DNA from: Timema cristinae
Taxonomy: Eukaryota > Arthropoda > Insecta > Phasmatodea > Timematidae
Direction of reading: 5' to 3'
DNA length: 64,000 bases
Assembly: GCA_039000515.1 (NCBI GenBank)
Contig: JBCFYV010000272.1
Location: 30,029 to 94,028, forward strand
The notes under the pieces were generated by a model, which did not search any database, was not told the DNA's origin, and saw nothing but the letters and a program-made list of their open reading frames with translations. Of the stretch, positions 43,374 through 54,747 are shown piece after piece; the stretch's first letter is position 1, and each line of letters starts with the position of its first letter. A program made the position numbers and the translations under genes.

Positions 43374-45180
43374 CCCCCTGTGGGACGGGGTTTAGAATAG
43401 TCCCGCATAACCCCTGTTGTCGTTAAGAGGCGACTAAAAGGGGAAGCATCTTGTGCAGGATGTACCTCGTGCAGGACAAACCCTATCCTACATCTTTCCT
43501 TTCACTTGCTTTTTTTCCTCTTTTTTTCATTTCTCTTTCTTTCTTCCTTCTTCAACCTTCTCTTTCATTACTTCTGCCTTCCTTCTTTTTCCCCTTCCCC
43601 TGCCGTTAAATCTGCACAGAGGCCTTTGGCCCCTCTGTTGACGACCTTGGGATCTAACACGGCTCTCCTTAGGTTAATATTGGATACCACTGCCTTGAGC
43701 TCCTGAGTGGAAAGGCGCCCGGTTGTAATATCTTGGTAGAAAGGGCCTTAGGGTTGACAACCGGGTACCTACCTTGAGAAAAGACGGTTGCGTTCATGAG
43801 GGTTTCCGGACGTAAAACTAGCAAATTTTCCTGCATACACTTGCTGCGGTGCCTCTTTCCGGCGATACTCCATATGAAGGTTGTCATGTCTAGCGTCGTA
43901 TGGAGCCGCTCGCCGGAAGAGTTAACAGGGCCCTATGTGGTAGAACCAACTGGGATCAACCTGGGTCTAAGATCCGATTACTTTTGCAGGTTGTCCTCCC
44001 ACTCATGACTGAGTCCATTGTCACAGCTGATCCTTACTGTCGCTGGCACCGTATGCCAAGTTTCTGCTGGCTTCTTACTGCCCGGCCCCTCACAGGGCGG
44101 TATATTAATGATAAGAGGCGGAAACGGGTAAGGCCGTCCAGCCCTGTTTTGTAAAAAAATCAGAAAGTGGTGAGGCCCCAGCCCCGCTTCCTGGTGATGT
44201 CTCGAAAAGATGAAAGTGAAGATTGGAACTTGTCAGCCCATTTATCCTCGAAAGAGTGATAAATGGAGCAGCAAAATCTGACGTTTTAATAAGGAAACTG
44301 CGTGATGGCACCATTATGATTCAGACTATGACCGACACACAATCCTCGAATATTATGGCGATCTCCGAAATACCGTTGAGTAATAAGGCAAATATACCGG
44401 TGAAGGTGGAACCTCACAGGTTCCTCAATGTTTGCAAGGGAGTGGTCACTTGCTATGACCTCGACTGCGTGAGCATTGAGGATATCTGTGAGGAGCTTTC
44501 CCTCAGCACGTCACCGAAGTGTACCGTATTGTCACCAAAAAGAACGGACAAGATAAAAAAAACGACACCTATATCCTCACTTTTGCGACACCTAACCTTC
44601 CAAAGGAGGTTCGAGCAGGCTTCCATGTGCTCAGAGTCAGGCCATACGTTCCCAATCCTCGGCGCTGCTTTCAGTGCCAGGAATTTGGGCATGCGAAGCT
44701 GAGATTCCGTGGAAGGCCAACCTGTGCGGATTGCGGACAGGAGGCTCACGATACACCGTGTGAGTCTCCTAAGTTCTGCGTCAACTGCAAGGGTCCGCAT
44801 TCTGCTTGGTCTCGGACCTGTCCGAAATGGAAGGTGGAGAAAAAAGCCCTGGAGATCCAATGTGAAAAGAAGATCCCTTATGCCCAGGCACGCAAGGAAT
44901 ATGTATCCAGTCAAGCTCCGGTATTCCAGACATCTTATAGCCAAATTGTAAGCCAGAACATAAATTGCCCCAACTGCCATTGCGCAGTTAATATTGGTAA
45001 TACGCCTACACGACCTGTGCTACTCGTCTCTACTCGAGACACTCAAAGACAACCAGCACCATCTATGGTGGCGCCAAAATTAGTAAAAGGGGCGACACCC
45101 TCGCCGAAGTCACCTCCACAACCTTTACCCCCGAGGAGGCCTCTCGGGGAACCCCATCGAGCCCTCCTCGTGGACCTCCC
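43374..45180 (+). mobile_element. I-clade LINE, 5'UTR and ORF1, plus strand, cut at its 3' side
   Basis: Begins with the family's exact 5' terminus (CCCCCTGTGGGACGGGG) and runs through 5'UTR and almost all of ORF1. At about 45180 it changes abruptly into a 5'UTR in minus orientation. ORF2 is absent. Loss of the 3' side points to recombination and not to ordinary LINE truncation. Confidence 0.85.
44085..45180 (+). pseudogene. I-clade LINE ORF1 (gag), best-preserved copy
   Basis: The N-terminal part lies in one frame to about 44550 (SPFILERVINGAAKSDVLIR, EPHRFLNVCKGVVTCYDLDC, VSIEDICEEL). The next 234-codon frame (44519-45223) carries VRAGFHVLRVRPYVPNPRRC, then CQEFGHAKLRFRG, CADCGQEAHDTPC and CVNCKGPHSAWSRTCPKW: three consecutive zinc knuckles. 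A VSTRDTQRQPAPSMVAPKL stretch and a proline-rich tail follow and run into the breakpoint at about 45180. One frameshift near 44530 separates the two parts. It is an RNA-binding coat protein. This is the copy on which the family's ORF1 is easiest to read. Confidence 0.85.
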
Positions 45181-45845
45181 CAGTACGATGCCAGCGGCGA
45201 CAAAATTATCGGCCATGCCGTAATTGGGGAACAACCTACACAGTACTCGGATCGTAGACCCAGGGTGATCCAAGTTGGTACTACCACATATGGCCCTGTT
45301 AACTGTCCGATGAGAGGCTATATACGACGCTAGACATGACAACCTTCGCATAGAGCATCGCCGAGACAGAGGTCTTTCGCAGCAAGTGGGTGTAGGAAAG
45401 TGCCAATTTTACGTCCGGGCCCTCATGAACGCAACCGATCTTTTCCCAAAGTAGGGTACCCGGTTATTGTCATCCCTAAGGCCCTTCTACTAAGGTATTG
45501 CAACCGGCGCACTTTCATTTAGGAGCTCAAGGCAGTGGTATCCAATAATAAACAGAGAAGAGCCGGGTTAGTTGCCAAGGTCGTCAACGGAAAGGCCAAG
45601 GCCTCTGTGCAGGATGAACGGTGGGGGAAAGGAAGAAAAAGGTAAGGATAGATAAAGCGAAGGGGGAAAGAGTGAAAAAAGGGGGAAAGTGAAGGTAGAA
45701 GAAAATGATGTGAAAGGAAAGATATAGGATAGTTTGTCCCACACGAGGTACGTCCTTCACAGAAGCCTCCCCTTTTAGTCGCCTCTTACGACAAGCAGGG
45801 GTTTACTGCGGGACTATTATAAACCCCGTCCCGCAGGGGGGGGGG
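45181..45845 (-). mobile_element. I-clade LINE 5'UTR fragment
   Basis: From CAGTACGATGCCAGCGGCGA to the terminal CCCGTCCCGCAGGGGG it is a cleaner version of 39915-40589. It faces the plus-strand LINE on its left, nose to nose in truncated ORF1/5'UTR sequence, and touches the second viral-gene segment on its right. Confidence 0.85.
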
Positions 45846-46284
45846 TATGCTTTAAAAATTCAATTTAAATCACCACGGTGACTGCAAGGTCTAAAGTGAT
45901 AATCTCGTGTTAATATCCTGTTGGGTGCACTGACAGTTTGTGCTAAATGGTTTCCCACTCTTTCTCTCCATGTGGGTGCACATCCTCTAAATTATACTTC
46001 AAACTCATTAACGCATTTAGTACATGGGCATACAAACCTAACGGATACTAAGATGTGGTGCAAAAAAAATGCATTCCACACTGCATTAGTCAACCATCTA
46101 TATTTACCATGTGCCTAGAGCTACTTTCATTTCTGAAATATTACATAGCTTAGGATAACCTCTTTTTAAATTATTATGTTATAATACAGAAGGTACTAAA
46201 TTTAACCACAGAATGTAAGGGTAAATAATATAAACACTTAAAAATGGAGTAAAATCAGACCCTTTACTTATACTTTTTATTGCC
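45846..46284. other. Leader of viral-gene segment, copy 2
   Basis: Starts TATGCTTTAAAAATTC after the LINE 5' end. Non-coding in all frames and AT-rich. Aligns with 40590-41026. Confidence 0.6.
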
Positions 46285-48397
46285 ATGGACAAGTATCATA
46301 CTCTTCTTTACCAATCACACCTTTATCCATCGATACTGATAAACAGATTTGCTGCAGTAAATGAAAAATGGATATAAAACTCACAGAAAGACAACGGGAA
46401 ACTAAAGGCAAGACACATTTATGTCTGTATATGTTGTGCAATATGGAGCCTGCCACTGAAGAACCAACCAAACCCAAGAAAAGGAAACAAGAATTTGAAG
46501 AAGCGGGGACATCTAAAGAAAAGAGAGCAAGAGAACACAGCAGCCAAAAAAATTAAGACCAAATGTCTGTTTCGAGCAATAGCTCAACTTGCACCATTGC
46601 AGAATCCACAATAATTGAAGAAGACATTGACCTAGAGGAGAGTTACGACAAAATGATCTCTAGGGACTGTACCAAATACAGGTTCTCTCTTATATCACAT
46701 TCCCCTGTCCTTCCGCAGTGCAAAAAAATGGTACTAAGGGAAATGAAAAAAGAACCCCTAGACATGCTATTCGACCTTGTAGATAGAAGAGAGCAAAAAT
46801 TGATGAAAATCATCATAACATCAGAGGTAGAGAGAGAAGAGACAATACGGAAAAGATACACCGGGAAAAATCCACATACCTCCTTCATAATAATAAACTC
46901 CAAAACTCTAAACCTTACTTGTTTAAACATAGACTCACTTCCTTCTGCTAGAAATAATGATAACAACTTTCTTGCTCAAGAGAAAAATGGTTATCGAAAG
47001 ATTGAACATAATCGAAACAGAGATACAAAACAATGTTGAGTTGATTCCTGATGTATTCTGCTCCAAAACCTCTGAATAGGAATGAGAGAGTGGACCCACG
47101 ACTGGGGAAAAAGAGATATTTAAAGAGATTGAGAAAGAAGAAGTCTATAAGTGTGAAGAAAGCCACCCAGAAACGATTCTCCCTAAGATATCTTTCCAAT
47201 ATGCAGGAGAAAGAAAGGAAGAAAATATATCAAATGGAAAGGAAAGCTGTCTCCAGAAGGGTGGACTCTGAACATCCAAGGAAATTGGGAGACTGACAAA
47301 GAAATGGTCCAAACATTAATAAATTTCATGTGGTCAGAGAGGGGACAAAGAAGGAGACTCTTGCACAAAATGAATAGGGATAAAAGAATCTGAGTCAATA
47401 CTATATGAGGTAATGGAAATGTGGGACACAGGAGACAAAAACACCTTCCTCCAACACCATCAAGAAGGCAGTAGGAGAAGCTATCCAACCATTGATAAAA
47501 TGTTAGGTAAAGATAAGAAAAAGAGGGTGTACAATCGATGTCTTCCAACATGAAACAAAAGGAGACCTCTACCATTGAACCTTTGCAATACCACACATGG
47601 TTTGATGAAGTTTTGAGGAGACTGAATGAAGACCATCCATATGACAACTACATCCCTTATTCGCAGCTACTGATATCTCCTGAGGACAAAGAGCATCGGT
47701 TTCTTTAATAAGTGAGACAATTATGATTTGGCCTTTGGTCAAATGCTTTTGTCCAATTCAGCCATTATGTCATCCAAGCTGACAAATTTTTATTCCAGGC
47801 TAGGAAGTGCATACTCAGGCACCACTAAAAGGTATAAACAGAATGAGGCAAAGCATTGCAATATTTCCAATGTATGCAACCTTAAGAGAAAAATCAGACC
47901 CAAGTAAAATCTCAAAAGTTATGTCAGGAATAGTTGTTAGAGGGCCGAACCACACGAAATGTGCAACAGATAGGATACACATAATCACCATAGAAATCTT
48001 CAAACAGAGCGCTGAAAACAAGTTCTGGTGTGAGCAGATAACAGCGGGTGTTTGTTATGACTTTCCAGACATTATTGTTCTCGTAAGACAAAATGCTATA
48101 ATGAAGGAAGACACCGCATACTGCCCATACACAACAAGAGCCCTGTTCTCTCCAGTGAACACACTAGGGATGATGACTATGGAAGACCCTAGGCTTATGC
48201 AAGATTGTAATGTTATAAACATGGCAAAACATGTGCTTGGTGAAAGCGGAAAATGGTTTATTGAGAGATACACTGAAGGGATACTCATGGCAATGATAGG
48301 AAACAGTAGAGATGAGGGCTATTTAGCCAATCTGAGAAAATGTACATGGTCCTTTTTGCATGGAAAGAAGACAATTCTGTTGGAAACTGGGACATAG
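46285..48397 (+). pseudogene. Orthomyxovirus PA-like endogenous viral gene, copy 2 (broken, nearly full length)
   Basis: About 2.1 kb, near the usual PA length of roughly 620-720 codons. The chosen ATG at 46285 places a THL block (about 46409) some 40 codons in, where PA has its conserved endonuclease histidine. The LFDLV..RREQKLMKIIIT block at 46765-46818 fits the active-site strand zone, but lysine stands where the catalytic acidic residue is expected. Thogoto-type PA is known to lack this site. The C-terminal domain is clearest: a GIVVRGPNH..CATD block (47928-47972) and DEGYLANLRK (48311-48340) match PA landmarks in residue spacing, in an open run of 196 codons (47807-48397). Frameshifts or stops occur near 46370, 46555, 47030, 47295, 47385, 47695 and 47800. 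Family level: thogoto/quaranja-like is inferred from memory. Confidence 0.7.
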
Positions 48398-48601
48398 TAG
48401 ATTTCTGTGTAAAAATCAATAATTGTTTAATCGATAATCCTCTTTCAATGCATTTTCATAAGACTCTTCTTCTTGTAATCCAAAGTTGCATTGTGTGAGA
48501 TAATCATGTTAAATTGAAATTTCTATTGCAGGTTTTGGTGTTTGGTCGACTGTTGTAATGCTCTTTGGACCTTCGAGTCATATAGAAGTTAAAAAAAAAA
48601 T
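48398..48601. other. Trailer of viral-gene segment, copy 2, ending in an A-run
   Basis: Non-coding. It ends GAAGTT followed by ten A (48591-48600), directly before the LINE 5' end. The A-run could be a remnant poly(A) tail of a copied mRNA or the preferred LINE entry site. Confidence 0.6.
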
Positions 48602-49067
48602 CCCCCTGCGGGACGGGGTTTAGAATAGTCCCGCAGTAACCCCTGCTTGTCGTAAGAGGCGACTAAAAGGGGAAGCATCTGTGCAGGATGTACCTCGTGC
48701 AGGACAACCCTATCCTACATCTTTCCTTTCACTTGCTTTTTTTCCTCTTTTTTTCATTCTCTTTCTTTCTTCCTTCTTCAACCTTCTCTTTCATTACATC
48801 TTCCTTCCTTCTTTCTTCCCTTTCCCCTGCCGTCAAATCCTGCACAGAGGCCTTTGGCCCCTCTGTTGACGACCTTGGGCATCTAACACGGCTCTTCTTA
48901 GGTTAATATTGGATACCACTGCCTTGAGCTCCTGAGTGAAAGTGCGCCGGTTGTAATATCTTGGTTAGAAGGGCCTTAGGGATGACAACCGGGTACCCTA
49001 CCTTGAGAAAAGACCGGTTGCGTTCATGAGGGTTCCGGACGTAAAACTAGCAATTTCCTGCACAAAC
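48602..49067 (+). mobile_element. I-clade LINE 5'UTR fragment, plus strand
   Basis: Begins at the exact 5' terminus and follows the 5'UTR of the copy at 43374 to CAATTTCCTGCACAAACTT. There the (ATT)n tail of the minus-strand copy at 49068 begins. It is either a truncated copy or the interrupted target of that later insertion. Confidence 0.85.
48606..48672 (+). other. Conserved stem-loops at the LINE 5' terminus
   Basis: CTGCGGGAC (48606-48614) is perfectly complementary to GTCCCGCAG (48628-48636). A second nested pair follows: CCCCT (48640-48644) with AGGGG (48668-48672), enclosing GTCG (48649-48652) and CGAC (48660-48663). The GGGG in the first loop could instead pair with CCCC, giving a pseudoknot. 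The same bases recur at 45780-45845 and 26330-26360, and in part elsewhere. Confidence 0.7.
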
Positions 49068-49623
49068 TTATTATTAATATTATTATTGTGGTTTGGAAGC
49101 CATCGACACATCGAGGTCATTAGGGCCTTGAAATATATTTAAAACATAATTAAAATCCCCATAGGGAGAGATATAATCATTCACACCTGAGACACTCCAT
49201 AGGAGTGCTCAAATGGCCTCAAAGTACAATTGAGTGAAACACCTGCTAAAAAAACCCACAGGTGTATCACTTTAAGAAAAAAACAAAACAAACATATTAA
49301 AACAATTATATTAGTTAAAAAGACAAACTAAGATGTTAAAATAACTATTTTATTAAAGTTTTTTAAAATGGATTAAAACGACAAGACAAACACATTAAAG
49401 TATACTAAAATGTTAAAAAGGGTCTCAATATGAGATAAAATCCATATGAGCCACTTTATAAAAGTGACTCAAATGGTACTAAAAAGATTCGCCTGGCGTA
49501 TTAAAATGGAGTAAACATAACTCTTTCAGCGCTGTCGCGTAATAAAAAACGAAGGTCACCTTTAAAATCAAGGGCCAGGCGAATAGGGGCATATCTGCGA
49601 CACTCACAATATGTGTGTGCACA

Positions 49624-52600
49624 CTAAGGGGAGATCGCAAAATTCACACACTGGAGGTGGATCCCTCTGAGTAAAAATCCGTGGGTTAGAAATGTATGCC
49701 CGACGCGGAGTCTCGTCACGATGACCTCCTCTCTTCTAGACTTTCGTATAGAAGAGGGCCATCGCGACACACCGTCCCTGATGGCCGCAGCTTGTTCTGA
49801 GCAGGGGTCGAGACCCACTGCTGTGCCAGGTGCGTAAGACTCCACGCCGAACATAACCCTTTAGATCTAAAAAACATGACACCCAGGACTCGCCTCCGGA
49901 GGCAGGCATGTTGCCTCCTTGGCTGCCTGGTCCGCCATCTCATTTCCTGGAAGACCAGCGTGACCAGGAATCCAGCAAAAGGCGAGCCGGATGATTAATG
50001 AATCAATTTTTAAAATTTGCTCATGTATCATCTGCACGAGGGGATTCCAGGAGTAGAGAGTGGACAATGCCAACAGAGCACTCATGGAATCCGTGCAGAT
50101 GAGGACAGAACGGTGACTACTTCGGTAAAACAAAACACAAAGATTTAAAAATGGCATATAATTCAACAATAAAAACACTGGTTTCTTTAGGTAAACCAAA
50201 TTTAAAATTGGATCCTTCCACAACAAAAGCACATCCCACGGAGGCTCCAGATTTAGAGCCGTCAGTGTAGATGCGCTCGATATCGTGAAAGCGAGTGGAG
50301 AGGAGCTCATTAAAGGTCCTCTCATATACAAAGTTTGGGGTGGTCGCTTTAGGGAACTTGGCAAGATCAAAATGGCATTGAGGTAGACGTATCTTCAGGG
50401 GAGAAACTCGTCCTAGGGATGTGGGGATAGCCTTTGGCAAAACTATCCCACACGTGTCGAGAACCGATAGCATCCTGATCCCAACCGGCCTTGCACTACG
50501 CCATTTGGTTTCATACAAGACACGGTTAGGGGGATGAAACACAGGACGATAGGCAACATGCTGCGCCATGCAATGAAGTTTCGACACGTAAGATGCCAGA
50601 AGATAGGACCGCCGGTAAGATAGAGGCGGCTCACCGGCGTCGGCACAGATGCTGACGACTGGACTGGTACGAAAGGCACTAGTAGCTAGTCGAATGCCAG
50701 CATGGTGGACACTATCTAGCATCTTTAACGCCGAGGGTCTAGCTGAGCAATAAACAAAGCTCCCATAATCTAGTTTAGATCTGACCAGGGCCCTATACAG
50801 GCGCATCAAGGTTTCCCTATCAGCGCCCCAGGACGGCCGCTAACCACTTTGAGCAAATTCAATGCCTTGACACACCTCGCTTTCAAGTCTTTGATTGTGG
50901 GGGATCCAAGTTAGTTTTAAAATCGAATAAAAGTCCCAGGAACCTTACGGTCTCGGAGACAAGGTAAAACAACGTTCATTAAAATATTGGGGGCTGGCTG
51001 TATTCCTCGTATTCTATGAAAGTGAATAAACCGTCGTCCTGGCTGCAGAGAAGCGAAAGCCATTGCGCTGATGCCAACGATCAAAGATTGTTGACAGAGG
51101 CTGTATCTGTCGTTCAGCCCTGTGGAGACTTTGATGAACTGCAATAAATTTCGTAGTCATCCACAAAAAGGCATGAACGAACAGGTGAGCGCAGGTTGTC
51201 CACAATACTATTTATCCCGATAGCGAAACAACGTACAGCTCAGAATACTACCCTGAGGCACCCATTTTCTTGAATAAAATCATCGGATAAGGTGTTATTC
51301 AACCTTACCGGAAGTGTCTATCCGACATAAAATTAGATATAAAAGAAGGAAGGTTTCCTCGAAACCCCCAGTTAAAAAGCGTTTTCAAAATGCCGTACCG
51401 CCAGGTGGTATCGTACGCTTTCTCCAGATCGAAGAAGACAGCCAGAAGATGCTTGCTTATGGAGAAAAGCGTCACGAATAGCCGTCTCTAGACAGAATAG
51501 GTGATCCACCGTGGATCGGTTACGGCGAAAACCACATTCAATATTAGATAGCAGATTGCGGGATTCTAAATACCATATAAGTCGCTTATTAATTATTTTT
51601 TTCCAATATTTTACACACACAACTAGGGTTTAAAACTATCGGTCTATAGCTAGTTGGCTCTTAATTTATCCTTGCCATTTTTATATATAGGTATAACGGT
51701 TGCTTGCTCCATAGTGAGGGGAACTGATGAGATTCCCAAACACTTTATAGAGGTCTAAAAGAAATGCCTGTCCGGCAGGGGGCAGCTGACGCAACATTCG
51801 TAATGAAATGTCGTCTGGACCAGAGGCTGTGCTGTCGGCCTGGGACAGGGCGTAGGTCAGTTCATCCCTTTTGGGATAGGGGGGAGTTATAATCCTCCCC
51901 CGACTTTGGCCAAAGTCAACAGCATGGCGCTCGATATTTTCTCTTATGACCTGCGAAAAACGTTGTGTAGCTCGCAGTGCTAGAAATAGCAGCGAACATC
52001 TAGCCCAATACTTTACGACCTCCACGGGGAGGAGACACGTGAACCGTTAGACATGAGGGCAGGTATATTGTTGTTGGAATTGTTGTTATTAGTAATTTAC
52101 GGATTATTATCCCAAACCTTAGTTGTGGGGTGGATATTGTAAAGGGTTGAAATAAATTTTTCTCAAGACTCTCTTCTACTTTCACCAATGACACGGCGAG
52201 CTCGAGCACGTAGAATCCTGAATGACTCCAGATTCTCCAGAGTAGGACGTCGGTGAAAAAGACGTAGGGCCCTTCGACGGTTAGAATTTGCCAGCCGGCA
52301 CTCCTCGTTCCACCAGGGAACTGGACGGTGGCGCGGGTTTGGCGAGGATTTAGGGATGGTGCCCTCGCCGCCGCGATGACCGTCGAAGTAAAATGCCGGC
52401 GTTAATATCGACGTCCCGGATGTTAGGATTCACCAAATACAGCGAGCTCGCCGGAATCTATCCCAGTCAGCACGTTTTAGCACCCATTGGGGTATCCGTG
52501 TTTTCTGGGAGGATCTTCAAGTGTTGAGAGCAGAATGGGATAATGATCCACTGCCACATAGGTCGAGTGGACCTCCAAAGGAAGTGGGCAGCGATCCGGG

Positions 52601-53180
52601 ACTACAATAATGTTTAGGTCGATGGCAGAGGATACACCATTAAAGGTTAGAGAAGTGTTTCTAGGTCCCGGTGTTCATTTAACAACCAGGTTTCCCGTGA
52701 CAGAATATCCTCTACCATCCTCCCCGTGCGTCAGTAATATTGGAACCCCACACCAGGTTTATGCGCATATTTAAATTCCCCAGATGATTATAGGGGGCGG
52801 GAGTTGTAATTTAAAAAAAGGGCCCCCTAGGATCTCTTGGAAACACGTTTTTTCCCCGGTTTGGGAGGTAAATGCTGCATACGGTTACCCCAATTTGGAG
52901 GGTAGGCTCTGACAGCAATCCCCTTGGGATCAGAAAACGATATTAATATTTGTGGTTTATATTTTTGGCTTCGTGCGAATATAGCCAACCTCGCTTGCCC
53001 GATCAAAGAAAGGCTTGTCGGGACGATCACTTCTTTTTCCCACGAAGCATGGGTTGTCCTTTTTGCGGAAGTGGGTCTCCTGCAAAAACAAGATGGGGAA
53101 AGGGTACGGGAAGAAATTTGTTGTTTAATTCATCTACACGAGCATAGAACCCCTACAATCCATTGTAGTAACGTCATAAT
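49624..53180 (-). pseudogene. I-clade LINE ORF2, best RT/RNase H copy
   Basis: The 230-codon open run 50809-50117 covers the end of RT (ALVRSKLDYGSFVYCSARPS, MLDSVHHAGIRLATSAFRTS) and passes into RNase H (ERIYTDGSKSGASVGCAF). The next frame has ICTDSMSALLAL, CWIPGHAGLPGNEMADQA and KEA, containing the further RNase H acidic and histidine residues. The catalytic FVDDY lies at about 51152-51170, RT motif region AFLLDLYKVFGN near 51.75 kb, and the linker at 52.0-52.3 kb. The endonuclease (52.75-53.18 kb) is badly distorted. The C-terminus has VTRLRVGHTFLTHGFLLRG. Frame breaks number about ten. In the clean part they are few, so this insertion may be fairly young. Confidence 0.85.
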
Positions 53181-53519
53181 TATTTAATTTTAATATTTAG
53201 TTATCCTCGCAATCCATGTCACTATCCCTTAAAATTTTTAAAATTTTGGTTGAGGGGCCCTTTTTTGGTCCTCTTGGCCCCTTTTCCCCGTCTCTCCTGA
53301 CTCCCGCTTCAGGAGAGGCTTCGCTTTATTTTGGAGAGACTGGGTAGACGGATCCTTGCGCGAAGGCTTTGTTAAGGCCTTCGACGCTTTTTTATATTAT
53401 TTATTTCGGCGGTCACTCGCTGGTCCTTCTTCAAGGCACCAGGGGGACTCGCCTTTACGCCTCACCTGTTTCGGCACTCATCCCGGGCTTTTGGTGGCCC
53501 AGAGGCGAGAATGAGCGAC

Positions 53520-54747
53520 TCAACAGTGGCCCCCACGTAATTTAATTCCCGAGGGGGGCTCGGGGTTTTTCCCCGGGGGGCTCGGGGGTTTTCCCGCGGG
53601 GGGCTCGGGGGTGTTCCGCAGAGGGCTCGGGGGGGTTTCCCCGAGGGGCTCGGGAGGGTTCCCGGGACCCCTTTCCTGGGGGGGTACAGGTGGGGGAGAC
53701 GACTTAGGTGGCAGTTGTGCCCCTATCGACAATTTCCGGCGACACCTTGGTTGGCGCGTTTTCAATACGGATGTCTCGAGCAGAGACCAATGGCACAGGT
53801 CGTGATGACGCCCTTTTAGGGGGGATTAACTGCGCAATGGCAATTGGGACAGTTAATGTTTTGGCTGACTATCTGGCTGTATGATTTTTGGGAATACCGG
53901 AGCCTGACTAGATGCGTATTCCTTGCGTGCCTGGGCATATGAGATCTTTTTTTCGGATTGAATCTCCAGGACTTTTTTTTCTACCTTCCATTTCGGACAG
54001 GCCCGAGACCAGGCAGAGTGTGGACCCTCTCAGTTTATGCAGAACTTCGGAGACTACATGGTGTTTCGTGAGCCTCTTGTCCACAATCCGTACAGGTCGG
54101 CTTACCACGGCTTTCGCAGCTTCGTATGCCCAAATTCCTGACACTGAAAACAGCGCCTAGGATTAGGGACTTTAGGGCCGGCCCCTGAGCACGTGGAAGC
54201 CTGCTCGGACCTCCTTTGGAAGGGTAGGTGTCGCAAAAGTTAGGATATAACGTGTCAGTTTTTTTATCTTGTCCGTTCTTTTTGGTGCCAATACGGTACA
54301 CTTCAGAGGGCGTTTTTGAGGAGAAAGCTCCTCACAGATATCCTCAATGCTCACGCAGTCGAGGTCATAGCAAGTGACCACTCCCTTGCAAACATTGAGG
54401 AACCGTGAGGTTCCACCTTCACCGGTATATGAGACGTATTGCTCAACGGTATTTCCGAGATTGCCATTACTCTTGAGGACTGGATGTCAGTTGTTGTCTG
54501 ATAATTATCGTGCCATCACGCAGTTTTTTATTGATACGTCCGACTGTGCTACACCATTTATCACTTATTCGAGGATAAATGGGCTTACTCGCTTTAGACT
54601 TTCGTTTTCCTTGCTCGAGAATTTACCAGAAAGCGGGGTGGCTGGGCCTCACCACTTCCTGGACCTTTTTCCATCGATTTGGGGTGGACGGCCTTACCCG
54701 TTTTCCGCCTCTTATCAATATTACGGCCCTGTGAGGGGCGGGCATTG
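53520..54747 (-). pseudogene. I-clade LINE ORF1 (gag)
   Basis: Recognisable parts on the minus strand: VTCYDLDCVSIEDICEEL near 54.35 kb, KEVRAGFHVLRGRP near 54.2 kb, a damaged first knuckle (FSVRNLGIRSC), CTDCGQEAHETPC near 54.08 kb, and the proline-rich tail with PSPLRNTPEPPAGKPPSP at 53.6 kb. It is split into several frames. Homopolymer errors account for a good part of the damage. The function is as for the copy at 44085-45180. Confidence 0.75.

Larger units (their letters stand above)
39915..45180. repeat. First unit of a large duplication holding the viral gene
   Basis: Contains, left to right, a minus-strand LINE 5'UTR, the 2.78-kb viral-gene segment (40590-43373), and a plus-strand LINE 5'UTR with ORF1. 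The same order recurs at 45181-49067. The shared parts align with many homopolymer differences, the left one being the noisier. Confidence 0.8.
45181..49067. repeat. Second unit of the large duplication holding the viral gene
   Basis: Same order as 39915-45180: minus 5'UTR, viral-gene segment (45846-48601), plus 5'UTR. It is shorter on the right, because the plus-strand LINE is interrupted at 49067 by the 3' tail of another LINE. Confidence 0.8.

Noticed and set aside
47807..48397. Reading the 196-codon frame as a bunyavirus-type L protein
   Set aside because: No polymerase palm motifs are present, and the spacing of conserved residues fits PA better.
48606..48672. HDV-like ribozyme at the LINE 5' end
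   Set aside because: Stems exist, but the required order of paired strands (P1, P2, P3, P1, P4, P2) could not be laid out. Kept only as a structured 5' end.
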